This document shows, piece by piece, positions 1-8,139 of a stretch of DNA of 64,000 bases. The stretch is from Paenibacillus peoriae KCTC 3763 (lineage in GTDB: Bacteria > Bacillota > Bacilli > Paenibacillales > Paenibacillaceae), in NCBI RefSeq assembly GCF_000236805.1, contig NZ_AGFX01000001.1:93945-157944 (forward strand). Reading direction: 5' to 3'. The number at the start of each line of letters is the position of its first letter. Positions within the stretch are counted from its first letter, which is position 1. The translations under genes were made by a program, and so were the position numbers. Below the pieces are notes generated by a model. It was not told the origin of the DNA. It searched no databases and worked only from the letters and a program-made list of their open reading frames with translations.

Positions 1-131
1 GTTGTATGCCTCCCTAGTTCTTGGATTTTCAAAGTATGCGCCATATGTTTCATAATATTCAGATGGATTTCGGGAGAAGATAAGAGCGCATGCGAAAAGG
101 ATGATTTTGCAGACAAAGGATGATGTGCATA

Positions 132-686
132 ATGACGACCAGAATCATGATTGTATATGACAGTGAAAATGGGCATACCGAGCGTCTTGCTCGTTCGATT
201 GCAGAGGGCGCGCGCCAGGAGCACACGGAAGTGCTGCTAAAGCATGTGAATGAGGCCGATGTGAAAGAGCTGGGGAGTGTAGATGCGATTATATGGGGCT
301 GCCCGGGCCATTTTGGCACAATCAGCAGTGGTCTGAAAGGCTGGATTGATAAGCTCGGATATCTGTGGGCGCAGGGCAAGCTGGTGGATAAAATCGGCGC
401 GGTGTTCTGCACAACCGCTACAGTTCATGGCGGCTTGGAATCAACACTTCTGAATTTGATCACCCCGATGCTTCATCAAGGCATGATTATTGTAGGACTG
501 CCCGCCAATATTGCGGAAAATGCACTCTACGGTTCTTATTACGGCGTAGGGGTAACCTGTCCGGTGGAGACAGATCCCAATGGGCCGCCAAATTTTCCAA
601 CAGGTGATGACCTTGCATTAGGTCGCTCTTTGGGCAAACGGGTCGCTGAGATGGCGGGACGGTACCGTAGCGCTGCAAGAGAATAG
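132..686 (+). CDS. WrbA/flavodoxin-family NAD(P)H:quinone oxidoreductase
   Basis: A single flavodoxin-fold protein of about 184 residues. The N-terminal strand and loop [15 protein letters not shown] is the FMN phosphate-binding signature, and [17 protein letters not shown] in the first half matches the second flavin loop of WrbA-type quinone reductases. Such enzymes reduce quinones by two electrons in the cytoplasm and limit oxidative stress. ATG codons also lie at 120 and 123; I prefer 132 because AAAGGA ends about 11 bases before it and the protein then begins [11 protein letters not shown], as flavodoxins do. The next gene follows after 10 bases, so the two are probably co-transcribed. 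The WrbA subfamily is inferred; a generic flavodoxin is the alternative. Confidence 0.85.
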   Translation: MTTRIMIVYDSENGHTERLARSIAEGARQEHTEVLLKHVNEADVKELGSVDAIIWGCPGHFGTISSGLKGWIDKLGYLWAQGKLVDKIGAVFCTTATVHGGLESTLLNLITPMLHQGMIIVGLPANIAENALYGSYYGVGVTCPVETDPNGPPNFPTGDDLALGRSLGKRVAEMAGRYRSAARE

Positions 687-696
687 GAGGCCGCTC

Positions 697-1182
697 ATGA
701 CCATTGCTTTTATCGGAGTAGCTGTGGTTGCCCTTATCTTTTTGCTGGTATTTAATACGAAGATGGTGCGCAAGTCTTCACCCAAGGTTCGCCAAGCCGA
801 TGAGGATTCACGGCAAAGAAGCAAGCGTCCTTATCCTGTGCAGGTGGAGCCCGAGGTACTGGAGTTGCCGGATCATGTGCGAGAGGCACAGCATAAGGCT
901 GTTGATGCCAGCGAACATCATGCCGAGGAGCATCCCAAGGTGCCTGATACCCATGCGGATGTGAAGCTGGAAAGGGAGCGTAGAGATCACCGGGATGCTT
1001 ACCGGGATACTTATCAGGATACTTACGATGATCAGGATTATCGGGCTGCTTTACGTGGATTTGCTGGAAAGAGCGAGGAAAAGGATGGACGCTCCCAAAT
1101 AATCCATGGAGAGAATGAGGCTCCGAAAAGTGAGGACGAGCAGTACCGTGAAGCACTGCGCTCCATGAATCGGAAAAAATAA
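697..1182 (+). CDS. Small membrane-anchored charged protein, unknown function
   Basis: A 161-residue protein that I do not recognise. Residues 1-22 form one hydrophobic helix (MTIAFIGVAVVALIFLLVF). The rest is hydrophilic and rich in Glu, His, Arg and Asp, with a short tyrosine-rich repeat (RDAYRDTYQDTYDDQDYR) near residue 110, suggesting a disordered cytoplasmic tail on an N-terminal anchor. AGGAGG lies 6 bases before the ATG. It follows the flavodoxin gene by 10 bases and ends at a strong terminator, so it is the last gene of a two-gene unit. No function is assigned. Confidence 0.75.
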   Translation: MTIAFIGVAVVALIFLLVFNTKMVRKSSPKVRQADEDSRQRSKRPYPVQVEPEVLELPDHVREAQHKAVDASEHHAEEHPKVPDTHADVKLERERRDHRDAYRDTYQDTYDDQDYRAALRGFAGKSEEKDGRSQIIHGENEAPKSEDEQYREALRSMNRKK

Positions 1183-1203
1183 GGGTTCTTCATTGAATAC
1201 GCC

Positions 1204-1252
1204 AAAAAGGCTGCTTTTCTGTCTGGATTACAGGCAGAAAAGCAGCCTTTTT
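1204..1252. terminator. Bidirectional rho-independent terminator
   Basis: Perfect 18-base arms (AAAAAGGCTGCTTTTCTG and its complement) separated by 13 bases, with A-runs and T-runs on the outer edges. It lies between convergent genes ending at 1182 and 1264 and can serve both. Confidence 0.9.
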
Positions 1253-1263
1253 GCGTTGCCCGG

Positions 1264-1995
1264 CTACAGCCATTCGGTTAGCCCAATCATCGTAATCAGG
1301 CCGAGAATAAAAGAGAATGTGGCGATCCGCTGGTTGCCGTCTCCATGACTTTCGGGAATCAGCTCCTTGTAGACGATAAACATCATGGCTCCGGCGGCAA
1401 AAGCAAGGCCGTAAGGCACCAATCCGTTCACCCAACTGCTCAAATAAAATCCGATCAGACTCGTCATGATTTCCACAGCTCCGGTAAGGGTGGCAATACC
1501 CAATGCCTTGAAACGACCGATGTTTTGATTCACGAGAAATAAGGCTACGATAAAGCCTTCCGGGGCATTTTGCAAGCCTATTGAAAAGGCAATCAGATTG
1601 CCGAGATTTTGGGTTTCACTTGCATAGCTGACTCCGACGGAAAGTCCCTCCGGCAAATTATGTAGCGTAATAGCAGCAATGATGAGAAAAGATTTGGATT
1701 CCAGCTGAAAGGTCTTGGAATCCGGGTCCTCCAGGTCGGCATGGGGGATATACCTTTCCATCACCAATAATACGAGACAGCCGAGCAAAATACCGGCAGA
1801 CAGCACAAACCAATTGGAATGCTGGATGGCTTCGGGAATCAGGTTATATACGGATGCAGAGGTCATGATTCCTGCGGCATAAGCCAGCAGAACATCGCGA
1901 AGCCGATGCGTAACATTGCGCATAAATAATATGGGCACAGCGCCTAGTCCAGTGGACAGGGCAGAGATAAGACTGCCTACAAAAACGTCATTCAT
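1264..1995 (-). CDS. ZIP-family divalent metal transporter
   Basis: A 243-residue polytopic membrane protein of the ZIP family, which imports Zn2+, Fe2+ or Mn2+ into the cytoplasm. The central helices carry the metal-site signatures HNLPEGLSVGV and, about 30 residues later, the matching N-A-P-E-G segment, spaced as in ZupT-like transporters. About eight hydrophobic segments are visible. The ATG at 1995 has GGAGGG about 12 bases upstream, slightly long spacing. The preferred metal cannot be read from sequence. It is transcribed alone, convergent with the small membrane protein gene. Confidence 0.85.
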   Translation of the reverse strand: MNDVFVGSLISALSTGLGAVPILFMRNVTHRLRDVLLAYAAGIMTSASVYNLIPEAIQHSNWFVLSAGILLGCLVLLVMERYIPHADLEDPDSKTFQLESKSFLIIAAITLHNLPEGLSVGVSYASETQNLGNLIAFSIGLQNAPEGFIVALFLVNQNIGRFKALGIATLTGAVEIMTSLIGFYLSSWVNGLVPYGLAFAAGAMMFIVYKELIPESHGDGNQRIATFSFILGLITMIGLTEWL

Positions 1996-2055
1996 AATCG
2001 GGATAATCCCTCCATACCTGATTAATCTTCCAGTGTCGCTTCATGAAAACTTCAT

Positions 2056-2084
2056 TTGACTGTTTACAGCTCTTTCCGCATAAT
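2056..2084 (+). promoter_or_regulatory. Candidate sigma-A promoter of trxB
   Basis: TTGACT, 17 bases, then CATAAT, in the 281-base gap before trxB. This leaves a leader of about 185 bases. Nothing else in the gap is clear. A start-less open stretch at about 2118-2246 (ending KFAI) reads rather like protein but has no initiation site, so I do not call it. Confidence 0.55.
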
Positions 2085-2276
2085 GAAATTAGGATTTAGA
2101 ATCAGTCTAAGTCATAGGAAGCTATTAAACAAGAGATTCGTTTTTGCACCAGCCGGGTATCCGCATTTTGGGATGAGCTTCTGGCAGAACTGCTTTTAGA
2201 GTATATGCAGCAGCCTAGCGCCCTGGACCGAAAATTCGCTATATAATCTTTATGATATTTTAGGAGGAACGAAGAT

Positions 2277-3218
2277 ATGTACAAGTCTATTATTATAGGT
2301 ACCGGCCCTGCCGGTCTGACCGCTGCGATCTATCTGGCACGTGCCAACATGAACCCACTGGTGATCGAGGGACCACAGCCAGGCGGACAATTAACCACAA
2401 CTACAGAGGTTGAAAACTTTCCTGGTTTTCCTGAAGGAATCATGGGACCGGATTTGATGGATAATATGCGTAAGCAAGCGGAGCGTTTTGGCGCTGAATT
2501 CCGCACAGGCTGGGTGAACAAGGTAGACACAACCGCTCGTCCTTTTACATTGGATGTTGAGGGTTTGGGTGAACTGGTTACCGACACACTGATCATTTCC
2601 ACAGGCGCGACTGCGAAATACCTGGGGATTCCCGGCGAACAGGGTAACATCGGACGTGGCGTGAGCACTTGCGCAACCTGTGACGGGTTCTTTTTCCGCG
2701 GCAAAGAAATTGTGGTCATCGGCGGTGGGGATTCTGCGCTGGAGGAAGCTAACTTCCTGACACGCTTTGCCTCCAAAGTGACGTTGGTACATCGCCGTGA
2801 AGAACTGCGCGCCTCCAAAATTATGCAGGATCGTGCTCGTGACAATAGCAAAATTGAGTGGGCGCTTAATCGTACTCCTGTAGAAGTGATTGCTGACGAG
2901 AACGGGGTAACCGGCTTGAAAGTGCTGAACAATGAAACAGGCAAAGAGGAAATCATTACGGTTAGCGGTGTATTCGTGGCGATCGGTCACCATCCGAACA
3001 CAGGCTTCCTCGAAGGCCAAATTATAACTGATGCGAACGGTTATATCGTGGTGAAACCTGGCACTTCTGAAACGAACGTACCTGGCGTATTCGCTTGCGG
3101 CGACGTGCAGGATACACGCTACAGACAAGCGATTACAGCAGCAGGCAGCGGCTGCATGGCCGCTATGGACAGCGAGAAGTATATCGAAAGCCTGGAGCAC
3201 AGCGCACTGGCTCTGTAA
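2277..3218 (+). CDS. trxB: Thioredoxin reductase (NADPH)
   Basis: A 313-residue flavoprotein that passes electrons from NADPH through FAD to thioredoxin in the cytoplasm. The sequence shows the N-terminal FAD-binding [10 protein letters not shown], the redox-active disulphide CATC at C132 and C135 followed by DGFF, the NADPH-binding [10 protein letters not shown], and the C-terminal FAD motif [10 protein letters not shown]. Length is normal for low-molecular-weight TrxB. AGGAGG lies about 9 bases before the ATG. A glutaredoxin-like gene follows 59 bases downstream, so the pair may be one redox transcription unit. Confidence 0.97.
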   Translation: MYKSIIIGTGPAGLTAAIYLARANMNPLVIEGPQPGGQLTTTTEVENFPGFPEGIMGPDLMDNMRKQAERFGAEFRTGWVNKVDTTARPFTLDVEGLGELVTDTLIISTGATAKYLGIPGEQGNIGRGVSTCATCDGFFFRGKEIVVIGGGDSALEEANFLTRFASKVTLVHRREELRASKIMQDRARDNSKIEWALNRTPVEVIADENGVTGLKVLNNETGKEEIITVSGVFVAIGHHPNTGFLEGQIITDANGYIVVKPGTSETNVPGVFACGDVQDTRYRQAITAAGSGCMAAMDSEKYIESLEHSALAL

Positions 3219-3277
3219 TAATTCGTTCAGGTCCGAATAAATATATATTTACAACAATAATTGATGAGGTGATATTC

Positions 3278-3508
3278 ATGGAAAAAGCAATTGTATACAC
3301 ATCTACAAACTGTCCGCATTGCCGTCAAGTCAAAAGCTATTTGAGTGAAAAGGGCGTAGAGTACGAAGAACGCAACATCGAAACGAATGAAGCCTTCGCG
3401 CAAGAGGTATGGGATATGGGTGTTCGTGCTGTTCCCTTGACTCTGATCGGGGAAGAACGTATTTCCGGTATGAACAAAACCAAGTTTGAAAAAGTGTTGA
3501 ACGCTTAA
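3278..3508 (+). CDS. Glutaredoxin-like (NrdH-type) redox protein
   Basis: A 76-residue thioredoxin-fold protein with TNCPHCRQVKSYL carrying the CPHC redox pair near the N-terminus, and RAVPLTLIGEE with the cis-proline loop. Such small proteins reduce disulphides in ribonucleotide reductase or other targets and are often recycled by thioredoxin reductase, which is encoded just upstream. The reading frame stays open upstream into trxB, but the start at 3278 is supported by GAGGTGA 7-8 bases before it and by family length. The gene ends before a palindromic repeat and a terminator. Confidence 0.9.
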   Translation: MEKAIVYTSTNCPHCRQVKSYLSEKGVEYEERNIETNEAFAQEVWDMGVRAVPLTLIGEERISGMNKTKFEKVLNA

Positions 3509-3544
3509 TCAGCTTCACAGTAGATTCACAGCAGAATAAGAAGA

Positions 3545-3560
3545 GGATTTTGCAAAATCC
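3545..3560. repeat. Palindromic repeat, short copy
   Basis: GGATTTTGCAAAATCC is a perfect 16-base palindrome. Its outer sequence matches the ends of two longer repeats at 29970-30025 and 53345-53401, and it looks like a version with the interior removed. Confidence 0.6.
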
Positions 3561-3573
3561 TAACAAAATAAAT

Positions 3574-3614
3574 GGGCGTATAGGAACTTTAGTGTTCCTG
3601 TACGCCTTTTTTTA
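3574..3614. terminator. Rho-independent terminator between the glutaredoxin gene and xylR
   Basis: A 13-base stem (GGCGTATAGGAAC with GTTCCTGTACGCC, one T-G pair) followed by a T-run. xylR ends at 3612 on the opposite strand, so the hairpin may serve both genes. Confidence 0.85.
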
Positions 3615-4784
3615 CAGAGATACCCGTACACGCCCGAGAAAAGGGGCTGTCGCTGCATAGGCAGCACCTAACATGGTCGAACGGCTGCCAAGCGTGGAAA
3701 AACGGATTTGCAGCTGCCGACGGTGATAAGGCAGGGCACGTTCATCAATTACTTCACGCATACTCTGCTCCAGCCACGGTCTGGCTTCCGCCAGTGGACC
3801 GCCGATGATAAGCATGCCCGGGTTGAGGCTGTTCACAATGTTGGTAATGCCGACACCCAAATATCGCCCGATATCACGAAAGACGCTTAACGTATCCGCG
3901 TCACCTTGCCGGGCAAATGGCAGTAAATCCGCTGTGCTGTGCGCGGGCAGGGCGAGGGTGGACGCTGTATAGGCCTTTTCCGAAGCATACAGCTCCCAGC
4001 AGCCCCGGCTGCCGCAGGAGCAGAGCCTTCCATTCCAGTCAATGGTCATATGGCCCGTCTCTCCGGCGTATCCCCAAGCTCCCTGATACGGCTTGCCGTC
4101 AATGATAATTCCGGCCCCGATTCCGGAACCTGCACTGATGTAAACCAGATCCTGCACCAGCTGCCGATGCTCGCCGTCCATACCGTAGTACAGCTCGCCC
4201 TGCGCGCCGACGTTGGCCTCGTTATCCACTACGACGGGCAGGCCAAGCGCTGTCTCAAGCTGCTGCCGCAGTGGAACCTCTTCCCAGCCCAGATTGGGTG
4301 CGAACAAAACAGTTCCCGATTCATCCACCATACCCGGTACTCCCAGCCCAATGCCGACGATGCCATGAGGGGAGGGAGGAGTGACCTGCATGAGCTGCTG
4401 AACCAACTTTTGAATCTGCTCCATGACAAAGGCAGGATCATGCTGCCTCAGGGGGAGGACAAGCTCTGTCTCAATGGCTCCTGCCAAATCAGTCAGAGCC
4501 CCCTGGATATACTGCACGCTGACTTCGATGCCAAGCACAAAGCCGGCGCGGCTGTTAAACAGCAGCATGAGAGGCTTACGCCCGCCACTGGATTCGCCTA
4601 ATCCTGTTTCATATACAAGTCCCTCGGTGATTAGCTCTGCTACCAGGTTGGATACGGTGGCCTTGTTTAACCCGGTTTGGCTTGATAATTGTGCCCGGGA
4701 TAGCGGGGCATGGAGGCGGATACGCTCCAGCACAATGGATTTATTCAGCTTTTTGACAAGCGCCTGATCGCCGGTGACATTCAT
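3612..4784 (-). CDS. xylR: Xylose-responsive ROK-family repressor XylR
   Basis: A 390-residue ROK regulator. Residues 1-75 form a winged helix-turn-helix (SRAQLSSQTGLNKATVSNLV); the rest is the sugar-kinase-like domain with the ROK zinc motif CSCGSRGCWE near residue 260. In bacilli XylR represses xylAB and releases DNA when xylose binds. It is divergent from xylA, and the 159-base gap holds an operator-like palindrome overlapping the -35 region of xylR itself, which suggests autoregulation. The start codon is the first ATG, with AGGAAG about 10 bases upstream. The xylose assignment rests on the neighbours. Confidence 0.93.
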   Translation of the reverse strand: MNVTGDQALVKKLNKSIVLERIRLHAPLSRAQLSSQTGLNKATVSNLVAELITEGLVYETGLGESSGGRKPLMLLFNSRAGFVLGIEVSVQYIQGALTDLAGAIETELVLPLRQHDPAFVMEQIQKLVQQLMQVTPPSPHGIVGIGLGVPGMVDESGTVLFAPNLGWEEVPLRQQLETALGLPVVVDNEANVGAQGELYYGMDGEHRQLVQDLVYISAGSGIGAGIIIDGKPYQGAWGYAGETGHMTIDWNGRLCSCGSRGCWELYASEKAYTASTLALPAHSTADLLPFARQGDADTLSVFRDIGRYLGVGITNIVNSLNPGMLIIGGPLAEARPWLEQSMREVIDERALPYHRRQLQIRFSTLGSRSTMLGAAYAATAPFLGRVRVSL

Positions 4785-4818
4785 GACCTTTTCACTTCCT
4801 GTTGGTGTAATTCCCGAT

Positions 4819-4846
4819 ATTATATCATAAAAACAAACTTAGTTTA
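4819..4846 (-). promoter_or_regulatory. xylR promoter
   Basis: On the minus strand TATAAT (4824-4819) is preceded by TGA, an extended -10. The -35 region falls on the palindrome at 4835-4845. Confidence 0.5.
4831..4846. promoter_or_regulatory. Candidate xyl operator (xylO)
   Basis: The 11-base palindrome AAACTTAGTTT with an additional AAAC half-repeat on its left resembles the AGTTTGTTT-type operators of Bacillus XylR. It lies between the divergent xylR and xylA promoters, just upstream of the xylA -35. Confidence 0.6.
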
Positions 4847-4851
4847 AGCAA

Positions 4852-4880
4852 TAGACAAAGTTCTTTGGCTGTGCTAGAAT
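4852..4880 (+). promoter_or_regulatory. Sigma-A promoter of xylAB
   Basis: TAGACA, exactly 17 bases, then TAGAAT; each hexamer matches the consensus at five of six positions. The start point would be near 4887. Confidence 0.7.
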
Positions 4881-4886
4881 CTTTTT

Positions 4887-4900
4887 TGTAAACGGTTACT
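4887..4900 (+). promoter_or_regulatory. Catabolite-responsive element (cre)
   Basis: TGTAAACGGTTACT fits the CcpA consensus TGWAARCGNWWNCW. It lies at the predicted transcription start of xylA, where CcpA would block initiation when preferred sugars are present. Confidence 0.75.
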
Positions 4901-4943
4901 TCATTCTTTAATATAACGATTGCTACAAAGGAGGAACTTATTG

Positions 4944-6260
4944 ATGGCTTATTTCGAGCAGGTATCTAAAATTAATTTTGAGGGCAAGCAATCCAATAAT
5001 CCTTTTGCATTTAAATTTTATAATCCACAGGAAGTTGTGGCAGGAAAAACGATGGAGGAGCATTTGCGTTTTAGCATGGCTTATTGGCATACACTCGTCG
5101 CAGGCGGCACCGATCCATTTGGGGTAGAGACAGCGGTACGTCCGTGGTCCAAGTTCACCGGGCTGGATTTGGCGAAGGCTCGTGTGGAAGCTGCCTTTGA
5201 GCTGCTGGATAAGCTGAATTTGCCTTATTTTGCTTTCCACGATGTGGATATTGCTCCAGAGGGCGCATCCCTGAAGGAGTTTTACAGCAATCTGGATACG
5301 ATCGTAGATCTGATTGAGGAGCATATGAAGGCTACGGGGAAAAAATTGCTGTGGAACACAGCGAACATGTTTAGCCATCCTCGTTATTTGCATGGAGCTG
5401 CGACAACCTGCAATGCGGACGTATACGCACATGCAGCCGCTCAGATTAAAAAGGGTCTGGAAGTAGGCAAGCGCTTGGGCGCAGACAACTATGTGTTCTG
5501 GGGCGGCCGTGAAGGCTACGAAACTCTGCTGAATACGGATATGAAGCTGGAACAGGACAACTTGGGCCGTATGTTCCATATGGCTGTGGACTATGCGCGT
5601 GAAATCGGCTTTGACGCTCAGTTCCTGATCGAGCCTAAACCGAAGGAGCCAACCAAGCACCAGTATGATTTTGATGCGGCGACGACGATTGCCTTCCTGC
5701 AAAAATACGATCTGGATCAGCAGTTCAAGCTGAATCTGGAAGCTAACCATGCGACTCTGGCAGGTCATACCTTTGATCATGAGCTGCGTGTGGCGCGGAT
5801 TAACGGTATGCTGGGATCACTGGATGCCAACCAGGGAGATTTGATGCTGGGCTGGGACACGGACGAATTCCCGGTTGATCTGTATGATGCGACCCTGACC
5901 ATGTATGAAGTGCTGCAAAACGAGGGCCTGGGCCGTGGCGGTATCAACTTTGATGCCAAGGTGCGCAGAGCATCGTTTGAGCCAGAGGATTTGTTCCTCG
6001 CACACATTGCAGGGATGGATACGTATGCGAAAGGCTTGAAGATCGCAGTCAAACTGATCGAGGATCGTGTATTTGAGGACTTTATCGAGAAGCGCTACAG
6101 CAGCTTTAAAGAAGGCGTTGGAGCAGACATCGTATCTGGAAAAGCAACGCTTGCTTCGCTGGCTGAATATGCACTGGCGAACGAAGCACCACGCAAAAAC
6201 GCGTCCGGTCGTCAGGAATATTTGAAGGCGACATTAAATCAATACATTTTGGCGGATTAA
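4944..6260 (+). CDS. xylA: Xylose isomerase
   Basis: A 438-residue enzyme that converts D-xylose to D-xylulose using two divalent metals, the first step of xylose use. Visible signatures are [10 protein letters not shown] with the catalytic histidine, [10 protein letters not shown], the metal-site segment [16 protein letters not shown], and [16 protein letters not shown]. Length is that of class II xylose isomerases. A TTG at 4920 is also in frame, but AAAGGAGG at about 4927-4934 and the family N-terminus MAYFEQV support 4944. xylB follows after 57 bases with no terminator between, forming an operon under XylR and probably CcpA. Confidence 0.97.
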   Translation: MAYFEQVSKINFEGKQSNNPFAFKFYNPQEVVAGKTMEEHLRFSMAYWHTLVAGGTDPFGVETAVRPWSKFTGLDLAKARVEAAFELLDKLNLPYFAFHDVDIAPEGASLKEFYSNLDTIVDLIEEHMKATGKKLLWNTANMFSHPRYLHGAATTCNADVYAHAAAQIKKGLEVGKRLGADNYVFWGGREGYETLLNTDMKLEQDNLGRMFHMAVDYAREIGFDAQFLIEPKPKEPTKHQYDFDAATTIAFLQKYDLDQQFKLNLEANHATLAGHTFDHELRVARINGMLGSLDANQGDLMLGWDTDEFPVDLYDATLTMYEVLQNEGLGRGGINFDAKVRRASFEPEDLFLAHIAGMDTYAKGLKIAVKLIEDRVFEDFIEKRYSSFKEGVGADIVSGKATLASLAEYALANEAPRKNASGRQEYLKATLNQYILAD

Positions 6261-6317
6261 AACCAGAATCTATATATGAAATAAAGGCTACACGTTAGCA
6301 GGGAAGGGGAAACTTCG

Positions 6318-7841
6318 ATGCAGAAGGAGCCAAAACAGGAGCAGGAGCGGTATGTCATCGGCGTCGATCTAGGGACCAGTGCAGTCAAAACGGTACTGGT
6401 CAACCGCAAGGGACAAGTAGCTTATGAAGCTTCCCAGTCATATCCGCTCCATCAGCCGAAGGCCGGGTACAGTGAGCAGCTTCCTGAGGACTGGGTTCGT
6501 GGCACGTTAGCATCTCTGAAGGAGCTTGTGGAAAAGGCCGGAATCAGCGGTACTGATGCCGTGGACGGCATTAGCTTTTCGGGACAGATGCATGGGCTTG
6601 TGTTGACTGACAAGGAAGGCCAAGTGCTGCGTCCGGCAATTCTGTGGAATGACACGCGCACGACGGCACAATGTCGCCGTATTGAAGAACAGCTCGGACC
6701 GGAGCTGCTGCGCATCGCCCGCAATCGCGCGCTGGAGGGCTTTACGCTGCCCAAGCTGCTGTGGGTGCAGGAGCATGAGCCGGACGTGCTGGCACGTGCA
6801 GCCCATTTTATGCTGCCGAAGGATTATGTACGATACCGTCTGACCGGAAAGCTGGCGACGGAGTATTCAGATGCAGCCGGTACGCTGCTGCTGGATGTCG
6901 CTCAAAAGCAGTGGAGCCAAGAGATCGCCGCTGCGTTTGAATTGCCGTTGTCGTTGTTCCCGCCGCTGGTGGAATCCTTTGACCAGACGGGTACGCTGTT
7001 GCCGGAGATTGCGGAGCAGAGCGGACTTTCGCTTGCAACCAAGGTGTATGCAGGGGGCGCGGACAACGCATGTGGCGCGATTGGCGCAGGCATTTTGAGC
7101 GAAGGCCGCACCATGTGCAGCATCGGCACCTCGGGCGTTGTGCTTTCCTATGAGGAGCGCAAGGATATTGATGTACAGGGCCGGGCGCATTTTTTTAATC
7201 ATAGTGAGCAGGATGCTTATTATATCATGGGGGTTACACTCGCGGCCGGATACAGCCTGACCTGGTTTAAGGAAACCTTTGCGCCGGGGCTTTCTTTTGA
7301 TGCGCTGCTGAAAGGTGTCAGCTCTGTGGAGCCGGGCAGTCGCGGACTGTTGTTTACGCCTTATATTGTCGGCGAACGTACCCCTCATCCGGATGCAACC
7401 ATCCGGGGCAGCTTTATCGGGATGGATGCGGGGCATGGGCTTGCGCATTTTACACGGGCGGTACTGGAGGGAATTACGTTTTCGCTCAAGGAATCCATTG
7501 ATATTCTTAGAGGCACGGGCAAAACGGTGAAAGAAGTCATTTCCATCGGCGGTGGTGCGCGTAACGAAGCGTGGCTGCAAATGCAGGCGGATATTTTCAA
7601 TGCGGATGTCATCAAGCTGGAGAGCGAGCAGGGACCTGCGTTGGGAGCGGCCATGCTGGCTGCATACGGCAGCGGCTGGTTTGCATCGCTGCAAGCGTGT
7701 GCTGAAGTATTTCTGCGTGAGGCAGCGAGATATTCACCGAATCCGGAGCATGTGGAACGGTATGAAGGCTTGTATGAGCTGTATCGTGTAGTTTACCCGC
7801 ACACGCGGGAGCTCAACGAACATTTGGCGAAATATCGCTGA
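6318..7841 (+). CDS. xylB: Xylulokinase
   Basis: A 507-residue FGGY-family kinase that phosphorylates D-xylulose to xylulose 5-phosphate for the pentose phosphate pathway. The N-terminal phosphate loop GVDLGTSAVKTVL, the substrate loop ILWNDTRT, the GGADNACGAIGAG segment and the second ATP-site motif SIGGGARNEAWLQ are all present and in order. GGAAGGGG precedes the ATG by about 9 bases. The gene ends at a strong terminator; no xylose transporter is encoded beside it. Confidence 0.96.
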   Translation: MQKEPKQEQERYVIGVDLGTSAVKTVLVNRKGQVAYEASQSYPLHQPKAGYSEQLPEDWVRGTLASLKELVEKAGISGTDAVDGISFSGQMHGLVLTDKEGQVLRPAILWNDTRTTAQCRRIEEQLGPELLRIARNRALEGFTLPKLLWVQEHEPDVLARAAHFMLPKDYVRYRLTGKLATEYSDAAGTLLLDVAQKQWSQEIAAAFELPLSLFPPLVESFDQTGTLLPEIAEQSGLSLATKVYAGGADNACGAIGAGILSEGRTMCSIGTSGVVLSYEERKDIDVQGRAHFFNHSEQDAYYIMGVTLAAGYSLTWFKETFAPGLSFDALLKGVSSVEPGSRGLLFTPYIVGERTPHPDATIRGSFIGMDAGHGLAHFTRAVLEGITFSLKESIDILRGTGKTVKEVISIGGGARNEAWLQMQADIFNADVIKLESEQGPALGAAMLAAYGSGWFASLQACAEVFLREAARYSPNPEHVERYEGLYELYRVVYPHTRELNEHLAKYR

Positions 7842-7869
7842 GTACGGTAAGCTTGAGAGTAAAGGAAAA

Positions 7870-7906
7870 GCGTCTGCGGGTCAGATAAACCCGCAGACGC
7901 TTTTTT
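7870..7906. terminator. Rho-independent terminator of xylAB
   Basis: A GC-rich 12-base stem (GCGTCTGCGGGT with ACCCGCAGACGC), 7-base loop, then six T. It lies between convergent xylB and the feo operon; the A-run on the left lets it serve the minus strand too. Confidence 0.92.
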
Positions 7907-7926
7907 CATGGATTGATGAGTTTGAA

Positions 7927-8103
7927 TTAGACGGTTCTCTTGATGTTGGCATGATCTTCTTTCACAGCACTTGCGGCACAGCCCGAGCATGACTTGCTTG
8001 ATGAGCACCCGGAACAGGCGCCTTGGCGGCTTTTTCGCAAAAAACGTACCAATACCCATGCGCTATAGCCGAGGATCACCAGTAAAATGATAACATTGAT
8101 CAT
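7927..8103 (-). CDS. FeoB-associated Cys-rich membrane protein
   Basis: A 58-residue peptide with one N-terminal membrane helix (MINVIILLVILGYSAWVLVRF) and a cysteine-rich tail (ACSGCSSSKSCSGC). This is the layout of the FeoB-associated small protein family, thought to assist ferrous iron transport by an unknown mechanism. It lies 36 bases after feoB on the same strand. An in-frame GTG at 8112 is possible, but GGAAG about 8 bases before the ATG at 8103 favours the shorter form. Confidence 0.85.
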   Translation of the reverse strand: MINVIILLVILGYSAWVLVRFLRKSRQGACSGCSSSKSCSGCAASAVKEDHANIKRTV

Positions 8104-8139
8104 GGAATCCACTTCCTTTTATATTCATAGGGCCTTGCC

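Noticed and set aside
2118-2246. Protein-like open stretch (ending ALDRKFAI) before trxB
   Set aside because: No start codon or ribosome site and it lies within the probable trxB leader; too little to call even a remnant.
3939-4601. A 220-codon plus-strand frame inside xylR
   Set aside because: Antisense to the ROK domain including its zinc motif; no ribosome site.
6867-7694. A 275-codon minus-strand frame inside xylB
   Set aside because: Antisense to xylulokinase motifs, no ribosome site, no recognisable domain.
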